Source of the DNA: Oegoconia quadripuncta
Lineage: Eukaryota; Arthropoda; Insecta; Lepidoptera; Autostichidae
Reading direction: 5' to 3'
Assembly: GCA_949316235.1 (NCBI GenBank)
Contig: OX438759.1
Coordinates: forward strand, 17,174,618-17,238,617
DNA: 64,000 nucleotides
The notes beneath the pieces were generated by a model, which saw nothing but the letters and a program-made list of their open reading frames with translations, ran no database searches and was not told the DNA's origin. Position numbers and translations under genes: made by a program. Position 1 is the first letter of the stretch. Each line of letters starts with the position of its first letter. Shown in pieces: positions 50,283 through 60,185 of this stretch.

Positions 50283-50770
50283 CAAAAACTCAAAACTCAA
50301 AGCATTTTATTTCAACGTAAGATACATGATATCATTTGTTGAATGTCAATTTAAATCTATTGGAAATAAAAATAGGGCTAAGCATTTTGCGGTCAGTCGG
50401 TATGTCCAAGCTACCACCGCTTCGGAAAGGGAAATCATCTGTGGGAAAAGAAGCGGCGCAAGAAACCCACAGGATCATTTTTCTTTTCTTTTCTTTTTTT
50501 TTTATATATAAAAGTATACAACTAATACAATTTTATAATTTTTGAGAGCTGGGCGAAGTATACCAAGCGTTTTTGTCATTTAGGTAGTCACTAATTTTGT
50601 AATAACCTTTTTTTGTTAATGTTGTTTTGACATGGTTTTTAAATTGTTTTTCATTTAGATTAATGATATTCTCAGGTATGAGGTTATAAAAGCGTATACA
50701 GTGTCCCATAAATGATGTATTAACTTTGCTCAGTCTGAACATAGGGGTGGCTAATTTGTCCTTATAAAAT
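50283..50770 (-). mobile_element. LT-1 LINE 3' end, best copy
   Basis: Minus order: C-terminal coding remnant (50742-50533), 3' untranslated region with GGTTTCTTGCGCCGCTTCTT and GGTAGCTTGGACATACCGAC, and a tail of TTTGAGTTTTGAGTTTTTGA at 50283. Confidence 0.75.
50533..50742 (-). pseudogene. LINE reverse-transcriptase protein C-terminus
   Basis: 69 codons: MFRLSKVNTSFMGHCIRFYN, LIPENIINLNEKQFKNHVKT, KKGYYKISDYLNDKNAW, ending SSQKL. The pattern (FRxS..N.SF.G..IRFYN.IPE.I..L....FK..VK..L..KGYY.I.DYL) is the known tail of insect Jockey- or CR1-like LINE polymerase proteins. Only the C-terminus is kept by 5' truncation; no catalytic motif lies here. It establishes LT-1 as a LINE and gives the frame for the weaker copies at 469, 11365 and 46890. 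Confidence 0.8.
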
Positions 50771-50799
50771 AAACATAAAATGGCAACTTACTAGGGCAA

Positions 50800-50876
50800 A
50801 TGATATATATATATAGTTGCTTACTGTTGAACTAGATGGCGCTGTGTGTGTCTAAGGATATTTATTTATTAGTTAT
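50800..50876 (+). mobile_element. SINE-B 3' tip
   Basis: AGTTGCTTACTGTTGAACTA, GATGGCGCTGTGTGTGTCTA, ATATTTATTTATTAG. Confidence 0.65.
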
Positions 50877-50879
50877 ATA

Positions 50880-50992
50880 GACAATCGAAATTTTTTTTAT
50901 CGAATTTTCGACCATGGTTCATTGGGAAAAGTCGTTCGTAATCAAGAGTTAATGGCGAATTACATGAATTCCAATTCACCTGTATATTCTGT
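50880..50992. mobile_element. MITE-N right half
   Basis: TTATCGAATTTTCGACCATG, AAAAGTCGTTCGTAATCAAG, GAATTACATGAATTCCAATT, CACCTGTATA. The left half is missing. Confidence 0.6.
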
Positions 50993-51238
50993 TTTCCATT
51001 CCAATGATACAACCAAGTATCTCACAGTCTGTATACAAAAGTTTAATTAGCTCGCTCGTGAACAAAGAGCATTGATATTTTCATTCCAATCTCAATAGTA
51101 CTCAAAGCTTACAGTTACGTAATACGCTTCGAACAATACGTCTGTGCCAATTTAGAATACTCTCTGTGTCTAGATAAAGACGATACAAATAAATTTTGAT
51201 TATAACACACCTTAGACAGATAATAAACATAGTAATTT

Positions 51239-51610
51239 ATTAACCGCCTCCGTAGCTCAATGTAGACAACATCGGGTTTACGATTCGATGGTAGCGAGTT
51301 CGATCCCCAGCGGGGTACATATTTAGTACTCGGTTTGGTTGGTGGTTGGGCATATTAAATAGCTAGTAGATACCACCATCTTATTTAAATCTGTCGCTAA
51401 ACAGCAATGTTAATAGCATTGTTGTGTTCCATAGCCAGTTCCCTAAGAGGGCTTTCCGGGTCAGTACGCGTCCGTATTCGGCCTCATCATTAGCCTGTAA
51501 ACATCCCACTACAAGGATATAGGCCTTCTTTCGTATATGAGGGACTATGCGCCATAGTTCACCACGCTGGCCCTATGCGAATTGGGGACTTCACTTAATA
51601 TCAGGTGTAA
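51239..51610 (+). mobile_element. SINE-A interrupted by a SINE-D tail fragment
   Basis: SINE-A runs TTAACCGCCTCCGTAGCTCA to GTATTCGGCCTCATCATTAG at about 51489, then SINE-D tail sequence (GCCTGTAAACATCCCACTAC, CACCACGCTGGCCCTATGCG, GAATTGGGGA), then SINE-A again as CTTCACTTAATATCAGGTGT. SINE-A's head shows GGCGAGTTCGATC-like B-box with changes. Confidence 0.65.
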
Positions 51611-51624
51611 AGATTAAAAAAAGG

Positions 51625-51720
51625 GGACAGTACAATTTGGCGGCCTTATCACTAAAAGCGATCTGTTTCAGGCAACCTTTGGGTTAGAAAGAATTGCGCA
51701 TATGATAGGTAGGTAGCGTG
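51625..51720 (-). mobile_element. LT-3 LINE-type 3' end
   Basis: Plus text CAGTACAATTTGGCGGCCTT, ATCACTAAAAGCGATCTGTT and GCAACCTTTGGGTTAG, the inverse of LT-3. Next to it (51800-51850) lies a Z-type phrase, CGGTTTAACCGATTTTCATC. Confidence 0.65.
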
Positions 51721-52024
51721 TGCGGTAAACTAATGTTAATAAAATAAATAAATGTATAGAATTTATTTATTATACAAATACACGAAACAAATGTATGAAA
51801 AGCTAAATATCTTCGCAACGGTTTAACCGATTTTCATCAAACATGGATTATTATGATCACCTCATAACAGGGTTTATTCTGTCCGGTGTTATTCAATCCT
51901 GTATTATTTATAATTAGAGTTTAGGCTGCTGGAGTGCAGGTTTTTTTTGGTTTATTCTGTATTTAAAAAGAAAGGTGTGATCTGATTGGGGTGTATCAGC
52001 TTTTCACAGAAAATATAACCTTAT

Positions 52025-52310
52025 CAACGACGACCTGTTTGTTGTAGTGGTTAGAAACTTTGCTGCTATACCAAAAGGTCGCGGGTTCAAATCTCGCTAG
52101 GCACATAAGTTTGTATGATGAATACAGACATGTGTTCCCGAGTTATGGATGTATTTCATTTATTTATGTATTTATTTACAAATAAAAAATTTGTTTGTGT
52201 AGTTTATCAACCATCTGGTATCCATAATACAAGCCTAGTTGCTTAGTGTGGAACTGGATGGCGCTGTGTGTATGTGCAAAGATATTTATTTATTTATAAC
52301 AACCGAATAA
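52025..52310 (+). mobile_element. SINE-B, full length
   Basis: GACGACCTGTTTGTTGTAGT, GGTCGCGGGTTCAAATCTCG, GATGAATACAGACATGTGTT, CCATCTGGTATCCATAATAC, GATGGCGCTGTGTGTATGTG, ATTTATTTATTTATAA. Clean, about 280 bp. Confidence 0.85.
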
Positions 52311-52619
52311 AATCCCAGTTGCAAACCTACTACTTCCTGCATGTGGAAGTACATTATAATCGGCCTAATAATTTGTATTATAAACATCCCTCTGTCACCT
52401 CACGAAGTTTATAATTGACGCGACTCTCCAATCTTTACATTAAGAGCCGTCAAACGAGAAGATTGCGTGCCAACTCCCACTTAACAGGTGCTTAGCATTG
52501 TCAAGATATTTGCTTACCGATGTCATTGATATTACGGACTTTGTTCTGTTTTCATTTCGAATTATGCCCTGTTTCATAAACTTACAAAGAGGAGGTGGGT
52601 GTCGGCGGTGGTTATGTTT

Positions 52620-52920
52620 TATGCGTAAGTTTATGGGAAACTGGATATCTTATCTCAAACAACTGGAACATTATGGTGGCAAATTTAGATAAGATTGTGG
52701 AGTTTCTATTTGTGCCGTATAGGCACCTTTTTATAGTAATATTGTACAACTATTGTTGACGGCAGATTTAAATAAGATGGTGGTAGCTAGCCATGCGGAC
52801 ATTTAAAATGCCCTACCACCAACCAAACCGAATACTTAAACATGTACCCCGCTGGGGATCGAACCCGCAACCTCCGAATCGTAAACCCAATGTTGTTTAC
52901 ATTGAGCCACGGAGGCAGTT
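52620..52920 (-). mobile_element. SINE-A 5' part with a second, older SINE-A-like piece
   Basis: 52750-52920 on the minus strand: CTGCCTCCGTGGCTCAATGT, GGTTGCGGGTTCGATCCCCA, then to CATCTTATTTAAATCTGCCG. 52620-52700 (GATATCTTATCTCAAACAAC) is a diverged stretch of the downstream region, possibly from another copy. Confidence 0.65.
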
Positions 52921-52924
52921 AAAA

Positions 52925-53160
52925 ATGTATATAAATAATAAATAATAAATATCCTTAGACATACACACAGCGCCATCTAGTTCCACAGTAAGCAACTATA
53001 TGCTTGTGTTGTGGATACCAGATGGTTGATATAATACATAAATACATTTTTTTTTGTAAATAAATACTTATTATAAATGAAAACATCCATAACTCGGGTA
53101 CACATGTCCGTATTCATCACACAAACATATGCCCCTAGCGGGATTCGAACCCGCAACCTT
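52925..53160 (-). mobile_element. SINE-B, head truncated
   Basis: Tail AATAATAAATAATAAATATC, AGCGCCATCTAGTTCCACAG, ATACCAGATGGTTGATATAA, B-box region CGGGATTCGAACCCGCAACC, then breaks into unrelated ATATATAATG at 53160. Confidence 0.8.
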
Positions 53161-53929
53161 ATATATAATGTAATTTATTATATACCTGAAACCAGCTTAG
53201 TCAGAAGTATGTTTAGAATCGATTCCGGCTATAAAATATGGGGTTATATTTTTTCTATCATTATTTATCTAATTAAGGAATGATAAACACCCTACATGCA
53301 GAAATATCAGTAACTGAATTCGCAACAATCCTTTATTTAAATTATTTTTTCCAGTCAAGTATTGATTACAAAATGTGTGATCTAATTGCGGTTCATCAGC
53401 TTTTTGATATACAAAATATAACCTTGTATATTAGGTAAAAGTATTTTCTCCCCCATTGCAATTCTTATACTCCTGTGGTGCAGTTCTGATGGCCGTAGCA
53501 CAAGAGAATCTATAATAACTACTGCCTCCAGTCTCACCTAATAAAATTTTTGGGGAGAAAATAAACAAAATGTTGACGATTTTAAAGCTAGAGAGAGTTG
53601 ACTTGACGATTTTAAAGCTAGAGTTAAAGAGCACTATTTTGAGGTGTCACGTCAAGTCAGTTAATCCGTTATTTACAATATTTAAATTTTACTTGTCATC
53701 TTGCTGTACAGGTTATACATTTATTATAGGAATTTTTGTATTATGTGTATAGTTTATGTATATTATATATGTATAATATTATATTATATGTATTTATATA
53801 TAATGTTGTATGTATGTATTTGTGTATTTATGTTGGGTAATTTTTCATTTAATGTATTATGTTGGTTTTATTCTTTTATATAATATTTTTAACATTTTTT
53901 GTTTCTTCTGTTTCGTGTACCTTTTATAT
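53161..53929. other. No gene; small direct repeat
   Basis: TTGACGATTTTAAAGCTAGA occurs twice, at about 53573 and 53603. 53350-53430 (GTGTGATCTAATTGCGGTTC, ATCAGCTTTTTGATA) resembles 51970-52015, so an uncharacterised repeat flanks SINE-B copies at both places. Confidence 0.4.
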
Positions 53930-54065
53930 AAAATTTCGCTCTCACGGGTTTGCTGGAAGAGATCTCTTATAGAGATAAGTTCGCCCTTTGTACATTTTTC
54001 TAAAATATTTGTTAATGACCATTTCTTTGTGTGTGTGTACAATAAAGTGTTAAAATAAAATAAAT
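53930..54065 (+). mobile_element. LT-3 LINE-type 3' end
   Basis: GGGTTTGCTGGAAGAGATCT, AGAGATAAGTTCGCCCTTTG, GTGTGTACAATAAAGTGTTA, then an AAAATA tail. Confidence 0.65.
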
Positions 54066-54095
54066 AAAAATAAAATAAAAAATGTAGTATTATTA

Positions 54096-54480
54096 TTGAC
54101 GACCTGTTTGGTGTAGTGGTTAGAAACTCTACTTGCTATGCCCATAGGTCGCGGGATCGAATTCCACTAATGGCATATGTTTGTATGATGAATACAGGCA
54201 GTATACCGGAGTTTGGATTTTCATTTGTAATATGTACATAATATTAACGAAATAAAATATATTTGTGTAGTATATCAATCATTTTTTTTTTAAGATTAAC
54301 TGGATACGCGTTTGACCACAATGTCACCTGGCGGAAAGTGACGATGTGGTCGAAGATGAAGCACGCGATCCCATTAAATGTCTATTCAGTCTGCTTTTGA
54401 AGATCCCAAGGTTGTAGGATACAGGAAAGACTCATCTGGTATCCATAGCACAAGCTTTGTTTGCTCAGTGTCTGTGTTAG
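54096..54480 (+). mobile_element. SINE-B split by an R-E insertion
   Basis: First part GACGACCTGTTTGGTGTAGT to GTGTAGTATATCAATCAT at about 54282; second part TCATCTGGTATCCATAGCAC from about 54431. TCAT appears on both sides, consistent with a short target duplication. Confidence 0.75.
54283..54432 (-). mobile_element. R-E repeat nested in SINE-B
   Basis: The T run, then AAGATTAACTGGATACGCGT, GATGTGGTCGAAGATGAAGC, GAAGATCCCAAGGTTGTAGG and ACAGGAAAGAC. Its clean ends in SINE-B fix the R-E boundaries at about 150 bp. Confidence 0.75.
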
Positions 54481-54484
54481 AGAC

Positions 54485-54640
54485 TATCAATCAAATCAAT
54501 CAATCAATCAAATACTCTTTATTGCACAATTAACAAAAGCTACATGAAGAATAAAGCGTACATCATTAATCGCACAAAAAGGCGGCCTTATCGCTAACAG
54601 CGACCTCTTCCAGGCAAAGCTTAGGGTAAAGATACAAGCT
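54485..54640 (-). mobile_element. LT-3 LINE-type 3' end
   Basis: AATCAATCAATCAATCAAAT, ACTCTTTATTGCACAATTAA, AGGCGGCCTTATCGCTAACA, GCGACCTCTTCCAGGCAAAG. Minus-oriented, with an ATTG-repeat tail. Confidence 0.7.
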
Positions 54641-54654
54641 ACCAGTTAAATCAA

Positions 54655-54815
54655 ATCAAAATCAAATCAAAAATGTTTTATTTCGTAAGTTATAAGAATA
54701 ACATTTGAAATCGTCATGACATAGAATTATCTCTCATTCACTAGGCCATCTCTCCAGAGAAGAACGAGCAAGAAACTCAGGAGTTGCTCTTTTTAAATAA
54801 GTCAATACAAATGAG
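54655..54815 (+). mobile_element. LT-2 LINE-type 3' end
   Basis: AATCAAATCAAAAATGTTTT, TCGTAAGTTATAAGAATAAC, GAGAAGAACGAGCAAGAAAC. Very close to 7015-7215, so probably the youngest LT-2 pair in the window. Confidence 0.7.
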
Positions 54816-55475
54816 GATAATGAGACCAGTAGATGAGGTTTGTACTAATAGTAGCAATACGGGTGTATTTTTATAGTTTTGTTTTATAGACTATGTTTAT
54901 GTCCATGGATATATTTATTTACAGCCTCTCATAATACGCAGTCGACTGTACCCAAAGCTTAAATCTAATCTTTTCACTTCAACTGTACTGAGGGTTTACC
55001 TCATATCTTCTGAGAGAAACACTATTTTATATAACTTTCAATTACATAAACCTATCGCGTTCACCATTTCGTTTGACAATGCCCGTAAATATTTTCCTTT
55101 TCGCAAGCAATTTTCCCATTTAAACGTATACATATAGGGTTCTACACAATTCGCCCTCGAACGCCTCTGTCCCAAGGGAGGGTGGACCACTGACTGATGA
55201 AAATAATATTTTATCTCTTTGTGAACGAATACGCGGGAAAAAATAGGGGAAACTGGATGACATTGTCCCATAAACACATTTTTTCGGAATTTTTCCCTTG
55301 GATTACTGTTCGGCTTTCGCTTCAGTTTTTTTTACCAATAATAGCTATGCGTGAATTTTTTTTCCAGGCAATATTTTTTCCGATAATTGCCTGTGTTTCT
55401 TCTCAATTCGACTACACTTGGTAACCCCATTGTTGTCGTCGAGAAATCGATGTTTTAGCCATCGCCTCGCTAAAT
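54816..55475. other. No gene recognised
   Basis: Short frames on both strands at 55038-55424 lack motifs. No repeat match in this window. Confidence 0.3.
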
Positions 55476-55862
55476 GTACAATTGAATACGTGTAATTCCT
55501 GTTTATTGGTGACTAAAATTGTTTGACTTCAACACTAAAGGTGGTTTCAGAATACCTAGTTTACTGCCTAAATCTGCCGCCAAACAGCAATGTTAATAGC
55601 ATTGTTGTGTTCCGGTTGTCAGAGATAAGATAGCCAGTCCCAAAAATAAGATGGAGTTTCTCGGTCAGTACGCTTCGGCCTCATTTTCACTTAACATCAG
55701 GTGTGATTGAGGTCAAGTGCTAACCCGTTGTGGATAAAAAAAAACTTTTAATCGAAATTTTTTTATCGATTTCGACTATGGTTCCTTGGCGAAAATTGTT
55801 CGTAATCATGAGTGGCGTCACTAGTTAATGGGAATTACACGAATTAAAATTCACCCTGTATA
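55476..55862. mobile_element. MITE-N split by a SINE-A
   Basis: Left end ATTGAATACGTGTAATTCCT and GGTGGTTTCAGAATACCTAG; right end TCGATTTCGACTATGGTTCC, GGGAATTACACGAATTAAAA, TTCACCCTGTATA. The SINE-A at 55558-55745 lies between the halves. Confidence 0.65.
55558..55745 (+). mobile_element. SINE-A 3' part nested in MITE-N
   Basis: CTAAATCTGCCGCCAAACAG, GTCAGAGATAAGATAGCCAG, GGTGTGATTGAGGTCAAGTG, CCGTTGTGGATAAAAAAAAA. 5'-truncated at the same region as 15117. Confidence 0.8.
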
Positions 55863-57264
55863 CTTCTACATAAAACCACAGTCAACTACGAATCAGGGCC
55901 GTAAGGGTTTCTTGTGACGCGGTGAGCGCGATAGTGACGATGAATAAAAATGTTTTGGAGCATTATTATGTTTTTGGACGAAGTAAATATGTAACTTATT
56001 TATTTTAGAAAAATAAATTATAAATAATACTCTTACAAAGAAAAATACTTCATGAAAATAAATAATACTGTATGAAAATGGGATGTTATAATTGTTTTGT
56101 TAAAAATAATTCAGTTCATATGGCAGATTCATATTATTCAATGTACCCGAAGGTCGGTACAGCCACAGGGTCAGTGAATTATTCTTCTATGTATGCATTA
56201 AAATAATTTGAATTGTGTATTTATATTCATATGAATTCATAAGTATATTAATGCCTGTGTCAATTAATTCCAAAATTCATATTGGAGAATAAATTGGAGC
56301 GTCTTGAACTTTTGTGTGGAAATGTCTTTTGTCTCTTTGAATAACTTAACCGCCAATAATAGGATAAACAACCGAATTCGGTGTGGTTCAGTACATTAAG
56401 GTTCATCAGAAAATGAATAAATAGCGACTCTGACAGTAAAGCCTCTCAAACAAAAAGAATTGTTTCACAATTGAATCACAAAGGTCAGATATATCGCAAG
56501 ATCATACATAAAAAAGAAAAAAAAGTATTAACCTACTATCTTTTTGGAAAAAATATTAATAAATTGGATAAATAATTCCACCTTTGTACATGACCTATTC
56601 TTTGTACTCTGTTATATGTAATTTTTTAGGTGCAATAAAGAATATAATAATAAATACACATTGTAATAAATATTATATTTTAATGACTTAATGTAAATAA
56701 GTAAGGTTTACAAAGCGGAGGTCGTGAGCTTGTTTCTAAGTGGGGTATATGTATAGTGGTTTTTATATTATATATATTAAGCCCCAAAAAGTCATTTTTA
56801 AGGCGATCCTATAAACTCTATAATAACAAGTATTCCAACATAGATCTGTTTAATATAAGTTTGCCAAAACTGAAGGTTTCTCTGCGGCCCACTTCCTAAA
56901 CTTAATTGAGACTTGATCAATTTATTTTAAAGAACACTTATTATACATGTGTGCATATTTAAGAATCCTCCATCATTCATTTCTCATTGGATGTTTACGT
57001 TTATATATATATGATAGGTTATTATATACGCTTCTTACATTAAATTAAATATCATAAAATGTACCATTTCCCAAACATATATTTTGCTATGGGTCTGTGT
57101 ATGAATATCTGTGGAGACTATTTCTGTCTATGCAATGACTATTTTGTTCTACTTTACATTATAATGTAACGACTGTCAGTTTCCCGAAAATAAATAAATA
57201 AATAATTTATTGGTCTTATAAAATATTTGCTTTGTATTAAGGTCGCCCATAACCAAACCATTGC
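55863..57264. other. No gene recognised in about 1.4 kb
   Basis: AT-rich. 56585-56665 (TTTGTACTCTGTTATATGTA, TTAGGTGCAATAAAGAATAT) looks like a LINE 3' end of LT-3 type. 56700-56740 has a worn tRNA-like GGTTTACAAAGCGGAGGTCG from a SINE-A head. The rest is unassigned. Confidence 0.35.
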
Positions 57265-57385
57265 TATACAGGGTGAATTTGAGTTCATGTAATTCCCATT
57301 AACTGCTGACGGCACTCTTGATTACGAACAACTATCGCCAAGGAACCATAGTCGAATTCAATGAAAAAAAAATCGATTACGCCTA
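57265..57385. mobile_element. MITE-N left half
   Basis: ATACAGGGTGAATTTGAGTT, ATGTAATTCCCATTAACTGC, GATTACGAACAACTATCGCC, AAGGAACCATAGTCGAATTC. Confidence 0.65.
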
Positions 57386-57389
57386 CAAA

Positions 57390-57545
57390 GTAAACTATTG
57401 AGTTTCTTGCTCGTTCTTCTCTGGGGAATCTGCTTTGCGAATGAGCAAAAATGTCAATAATTTTAATATTAAGATAAAAAATGTGACGTTTTCAAGTGAT
57501 AATCTTTATCCTACGAAATAAATATTTTTTTGACTTTGACTTTAT
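57390..57545 (-). mobile_element. LT-2 LINE-type 3' end
   Basis: GAGTTTCTTGCTCGTTCTTC, TCTGGGGAATCTGCTTTGCG, AGTGATAATCTTTATCCTAC, TTTGACTTTGACTTT. Minus-oriented. Confidence 0.65.
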
Positions 57546-57740
57546 TCTGAAGTGTTATATGTTATTCGGTTTGGAAGATGGTATTGAGTTTTTGAATAGC
57601 ATTGTAGTATTCCGGATATTTGAGAAAAGATGGCTATCTTATCTCAAATACTGTCTGGCTAGTCCCCAAATTAAGGTGGAGGTTCCGAATGAACGCTCTT
57701 TCATGTTGGGTCTGGATCCAATCGTTATGCATAAAGTATT
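57546..57740 (+). mobile_element. Diverged SINE-A relic
   Basis: TATTCGGTTTGGAAGATGGT, GAATAGCATTGTAGTATTCC, GATGGCTATCTTATCTCAAA, GGCTAGTCCCCAAATTAAGG follow the SINE-A order at low similarity. A 118-codon frame over it (57496-57852) is not a gene. Confidence 0.45.
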
Positions 57741-58026
57741 TATATTAATAACAAAATTACATAAGTGTACAAAGAATTTTGTACATATTTACAAAAACGA
57801 AAATGTAAATACACATTTTAAAATTACAAAAAATATATATAAAATAAAATAAAAACAAAATAATTGATTTTGTTATTGGTTTGTATGGGATAACAGGGAG
57901 TTGGGAGCATAAATCACTAAAAGTTCATAACCAAGGAACGAGGATGGTATCTTCTGCAATTTATCTAATGTCAACTACTATTTTGGAGACAGAACGCTAA
58001 GTAACCGTGTTCCATATACACATATA

Positions 58027-58418
58027 TGAAATTGGCGTTTTGCATGAAGAATTTCATTAAGATTGTTTTCTCCATACAAACATTTTTGATTTTTTTTTGG
58101 GAACCGCAAATCCAAATTTAGCTAAACTTTGTGTGTATTATCGGATGACATTAAGTAACGTAAAGGCAGCGTTAATTTTTAAAAGTAACCGCTTTATAAA
58201 AGTTTCAGCGAATCTAAGAAATGATTATGGGAAGCAGATGAAAAAAGCTCTGTTCAAATTTATTTTATTATGTGATTTAGCCCAGAAATTAAAAAATATT
58301 TCATGGGAAACCTTGAAATAATATTCCATTTTCTAAATAAAAAACAAATTTGGATATAGCTTTGATAATCGCAGGAATTGGTACATATGATTAACGAAGA
58401 AAAAAAACTCCAATTTCA
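58027..58418 (-). mobile_element. MITE-X, second copy
   Basis: Reverse complement of the body at 45455-45835 over almost its whole length (GTTTGTATGGAGAAAACA, ATTATCGGATGACATTAAGT and so on, on opposite strands). The distal right terminus TAAAGACCCAA TA (58423-58435) matches the 41062 end; the left terminus is degraded beyond TATATGAAATTGGCGTTTTG. Confidence 0.75.
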
Positions 58419-58435
58419 TAAGTAAAGACCCAATA

Positions 58436-58939
58436 TTATCTTTGTCGTGTGTGATGCGCTTAATCTTGTCATGAATTCTGTCAGTTAATATATAAAAGAC
58501 AACACACAGCTACATTTATATATTTTCCTCCGTAAGTGTAATAAATGAATTCCGCTAACTATCAAGTAGAGACTTCAATGCGACAGCACGAGTTGCAAGA
58601 GACCCAATATTTATAACGGTTGGACAGCAGAAATCAGAAACGAGAAAAGAAAGGCCAGTTCTGCTAAGTTATGTAAAAATCATTTATTATCCAATTACCC
58701 GGCTCAGTGAACATTGTTCTATCCGTAAATTAGTTATATTCTACCTACTAAGATGTACCTACTTTGTATTATTTTAAGTATGTATTATAGTCAGGACTGA
58801 TATATTCCACAGACAAACCGATCAATTTGATTTTGTGGGGTTAGCCTATAATTAACCTATATGTGTCTGTCTAATATACATAAATAATAATAAATAATAG
58901 GGGTCTAGAGTTAGCTCGAGGCTTCATACAAAATATAAG
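58436..58939. other. Nothing recognised
   Basis: No repeat or coding feature that I can support, apart from a second GAGACCCAATATTTATAA phrase at 58599 that echoes the MITE-X end. Confidence 0.3.
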
Positions 58940-59080
58940 TATTTTTATACACGACCGATTGGTGCAGTGTGTAGTGACACTGCCTTCGAAGTCAACATGG
59001 GCTTAGACAAGACCAAGAAAGGGGTAAATGTTTGTGTGATGAACACTTACATTTGTTTTCGAGTTACAGATGTTTATATA
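58940..59080 (+). mobile_element. SINE-C, interrupted
   Basis: ACGACCGATTGGTGCAGTGT, CCTTCGAAGTCAACATGGGC, GGTAAATGTTTGTGTGATGA, CGAGTTACAGATGTTTATAT. The B-box area is worn. MITE-M sits at its 3' side. Confidence 0.6.
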
Positions 59081-59444
59081 TACACGGTGTCGCATTTCTT
59101 ATGGATCAAACGAAAATTATCGATGAAGGCCTCCATGGACTATCCGATAGGCCCCCATGTATGTTCCGCGAAAGTTGACAGTTTTTGAGTAAATCGTATT
59201 TTATTTTTTTTTGTATTTTTACCAAAAAATTCACATGATTTTTTTTGCTCCCCAGACGTTTAAGAATAGAGCGTTGGTCTTTTTTGTGAATATGGCCAAC
59301 TAAATAATCTTTGAGAATAAAATGACAGTTAAGAGTTTGCACAAATACTTTCCTGGGAAAAACATACATGGGGCCTATCGGATAGTGCATGGAGGCCCCT
59401 ATCGATAATTTTCGTTTGATCCATAATAAAAGCGACATCGTATA
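59081..59444. mobile_element. MITE-M with about 90-bp inverted ends
   Basis: Left arm: TACACGGTGTCGCATTTCTT, ATGGATCAAACGAAAATTAT, CGATGAAGGCCTCCATGGAC, TATCCGATAGGCCCCCATGT. The right arm, reversed, is TATACGATGTCGCTTTTATT, ATGGATCAAACGAAAATTAT, CGATAGGGGCCTCCATGCAC, TATCCGATAGGCCCCATGTA. TA flanks on both sides. 364 bp, no intact coding. Both arm-derived open frames are mirror images. Confidence 0.8.
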
Positions 59445-59449
59445 TACAG

Positions 59450-59469
59450 TTAGGTTAGGTTAGGTTAGG
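59450..59469 (+). repeat. Four copies of TTAGG
   Basis: Exact (TTAGG)4 beginning a few bases beyond MITE-M. This is the insect telomeric pentamer, but four copies are few. Confidence 0.8.
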
Positions 59470-59689
59470 TTTCATAATTACAAGGGTGTATCAATTTGTC
59501 TCTATATTGTATTTTCACGACATCCCTGGAGCGATTTGATATTTGATAGAGAGAGACAAACTGGGACCGAAAGACAAGCTAATTTTTATCCTAAATAACA
59601 AAAATAATACAAGATTTAGATAACCCCCGATAACATTGATTGAACAGATGATTTAGATAGGGTGACCTATGTCAAAATATAGTGTTAAA

Positions 59690-60185
59690 TTTAACCGATT
59701 TTCATCAAATATAACTAAGAAACTCTCTCCAGTTTAATCTTAAATATAAAAATATATCATCAAATAAAAAAAACAAACTATTATTGAAACGGCTTAACCG
59801 ATTATCATTAATATTGAGTTGATTGCTTTACCCTATTGCTAGACGTATAAATAAATATTTAAAATCCCTAATCATGACATAATACTTAAACCACATGGCT
59901 TCAGTTAGTTTTATTTATAAATGTATTATATTATATAGGTGTAAATAAGAAAATTTATAGACTCGCACGTTTCAACAGCGATGAACTCACATGTCACGTG
60001 TGGCAAATTTTTCTTCCTTAAACATGGCATAGAATCTGTCCGCACGTAGTCTTTAATATAAAACAACTGCAGTCAAATCGGACCCCGCATTACTGAGGTA
60101 CACACACAACAAAGATTAACACACATATACAAAGCCGTGACACGAATAACACCCGTCGTTTTTCGTCGGGGGTTAAAAAAATCCG
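59690..60185 (+). mobile_element. Old LINE-like repeat region Z, second site
   Basis: AACCGATTTTCATCAAATAT, CGGCTTAACCGATTATCATT, AACACCCGTCGTTTTTCGTC, GGGGGTTAAAAAAA. Same phrases, same order as 17080-17402. No coding remains. Confidence 0.5.

Noticed and set aside
57496..57852. 118-codon gene
   Set aside because: Covers an LT-2 tail, a diverged SINE-A and low-complexity AT sequence; no domain.
59450..59469. Telomere proximity
   Set aside because: Only four TTAGG units, and the surroundings are ordinary dispersed repeats rather than subtelomeric arrays.
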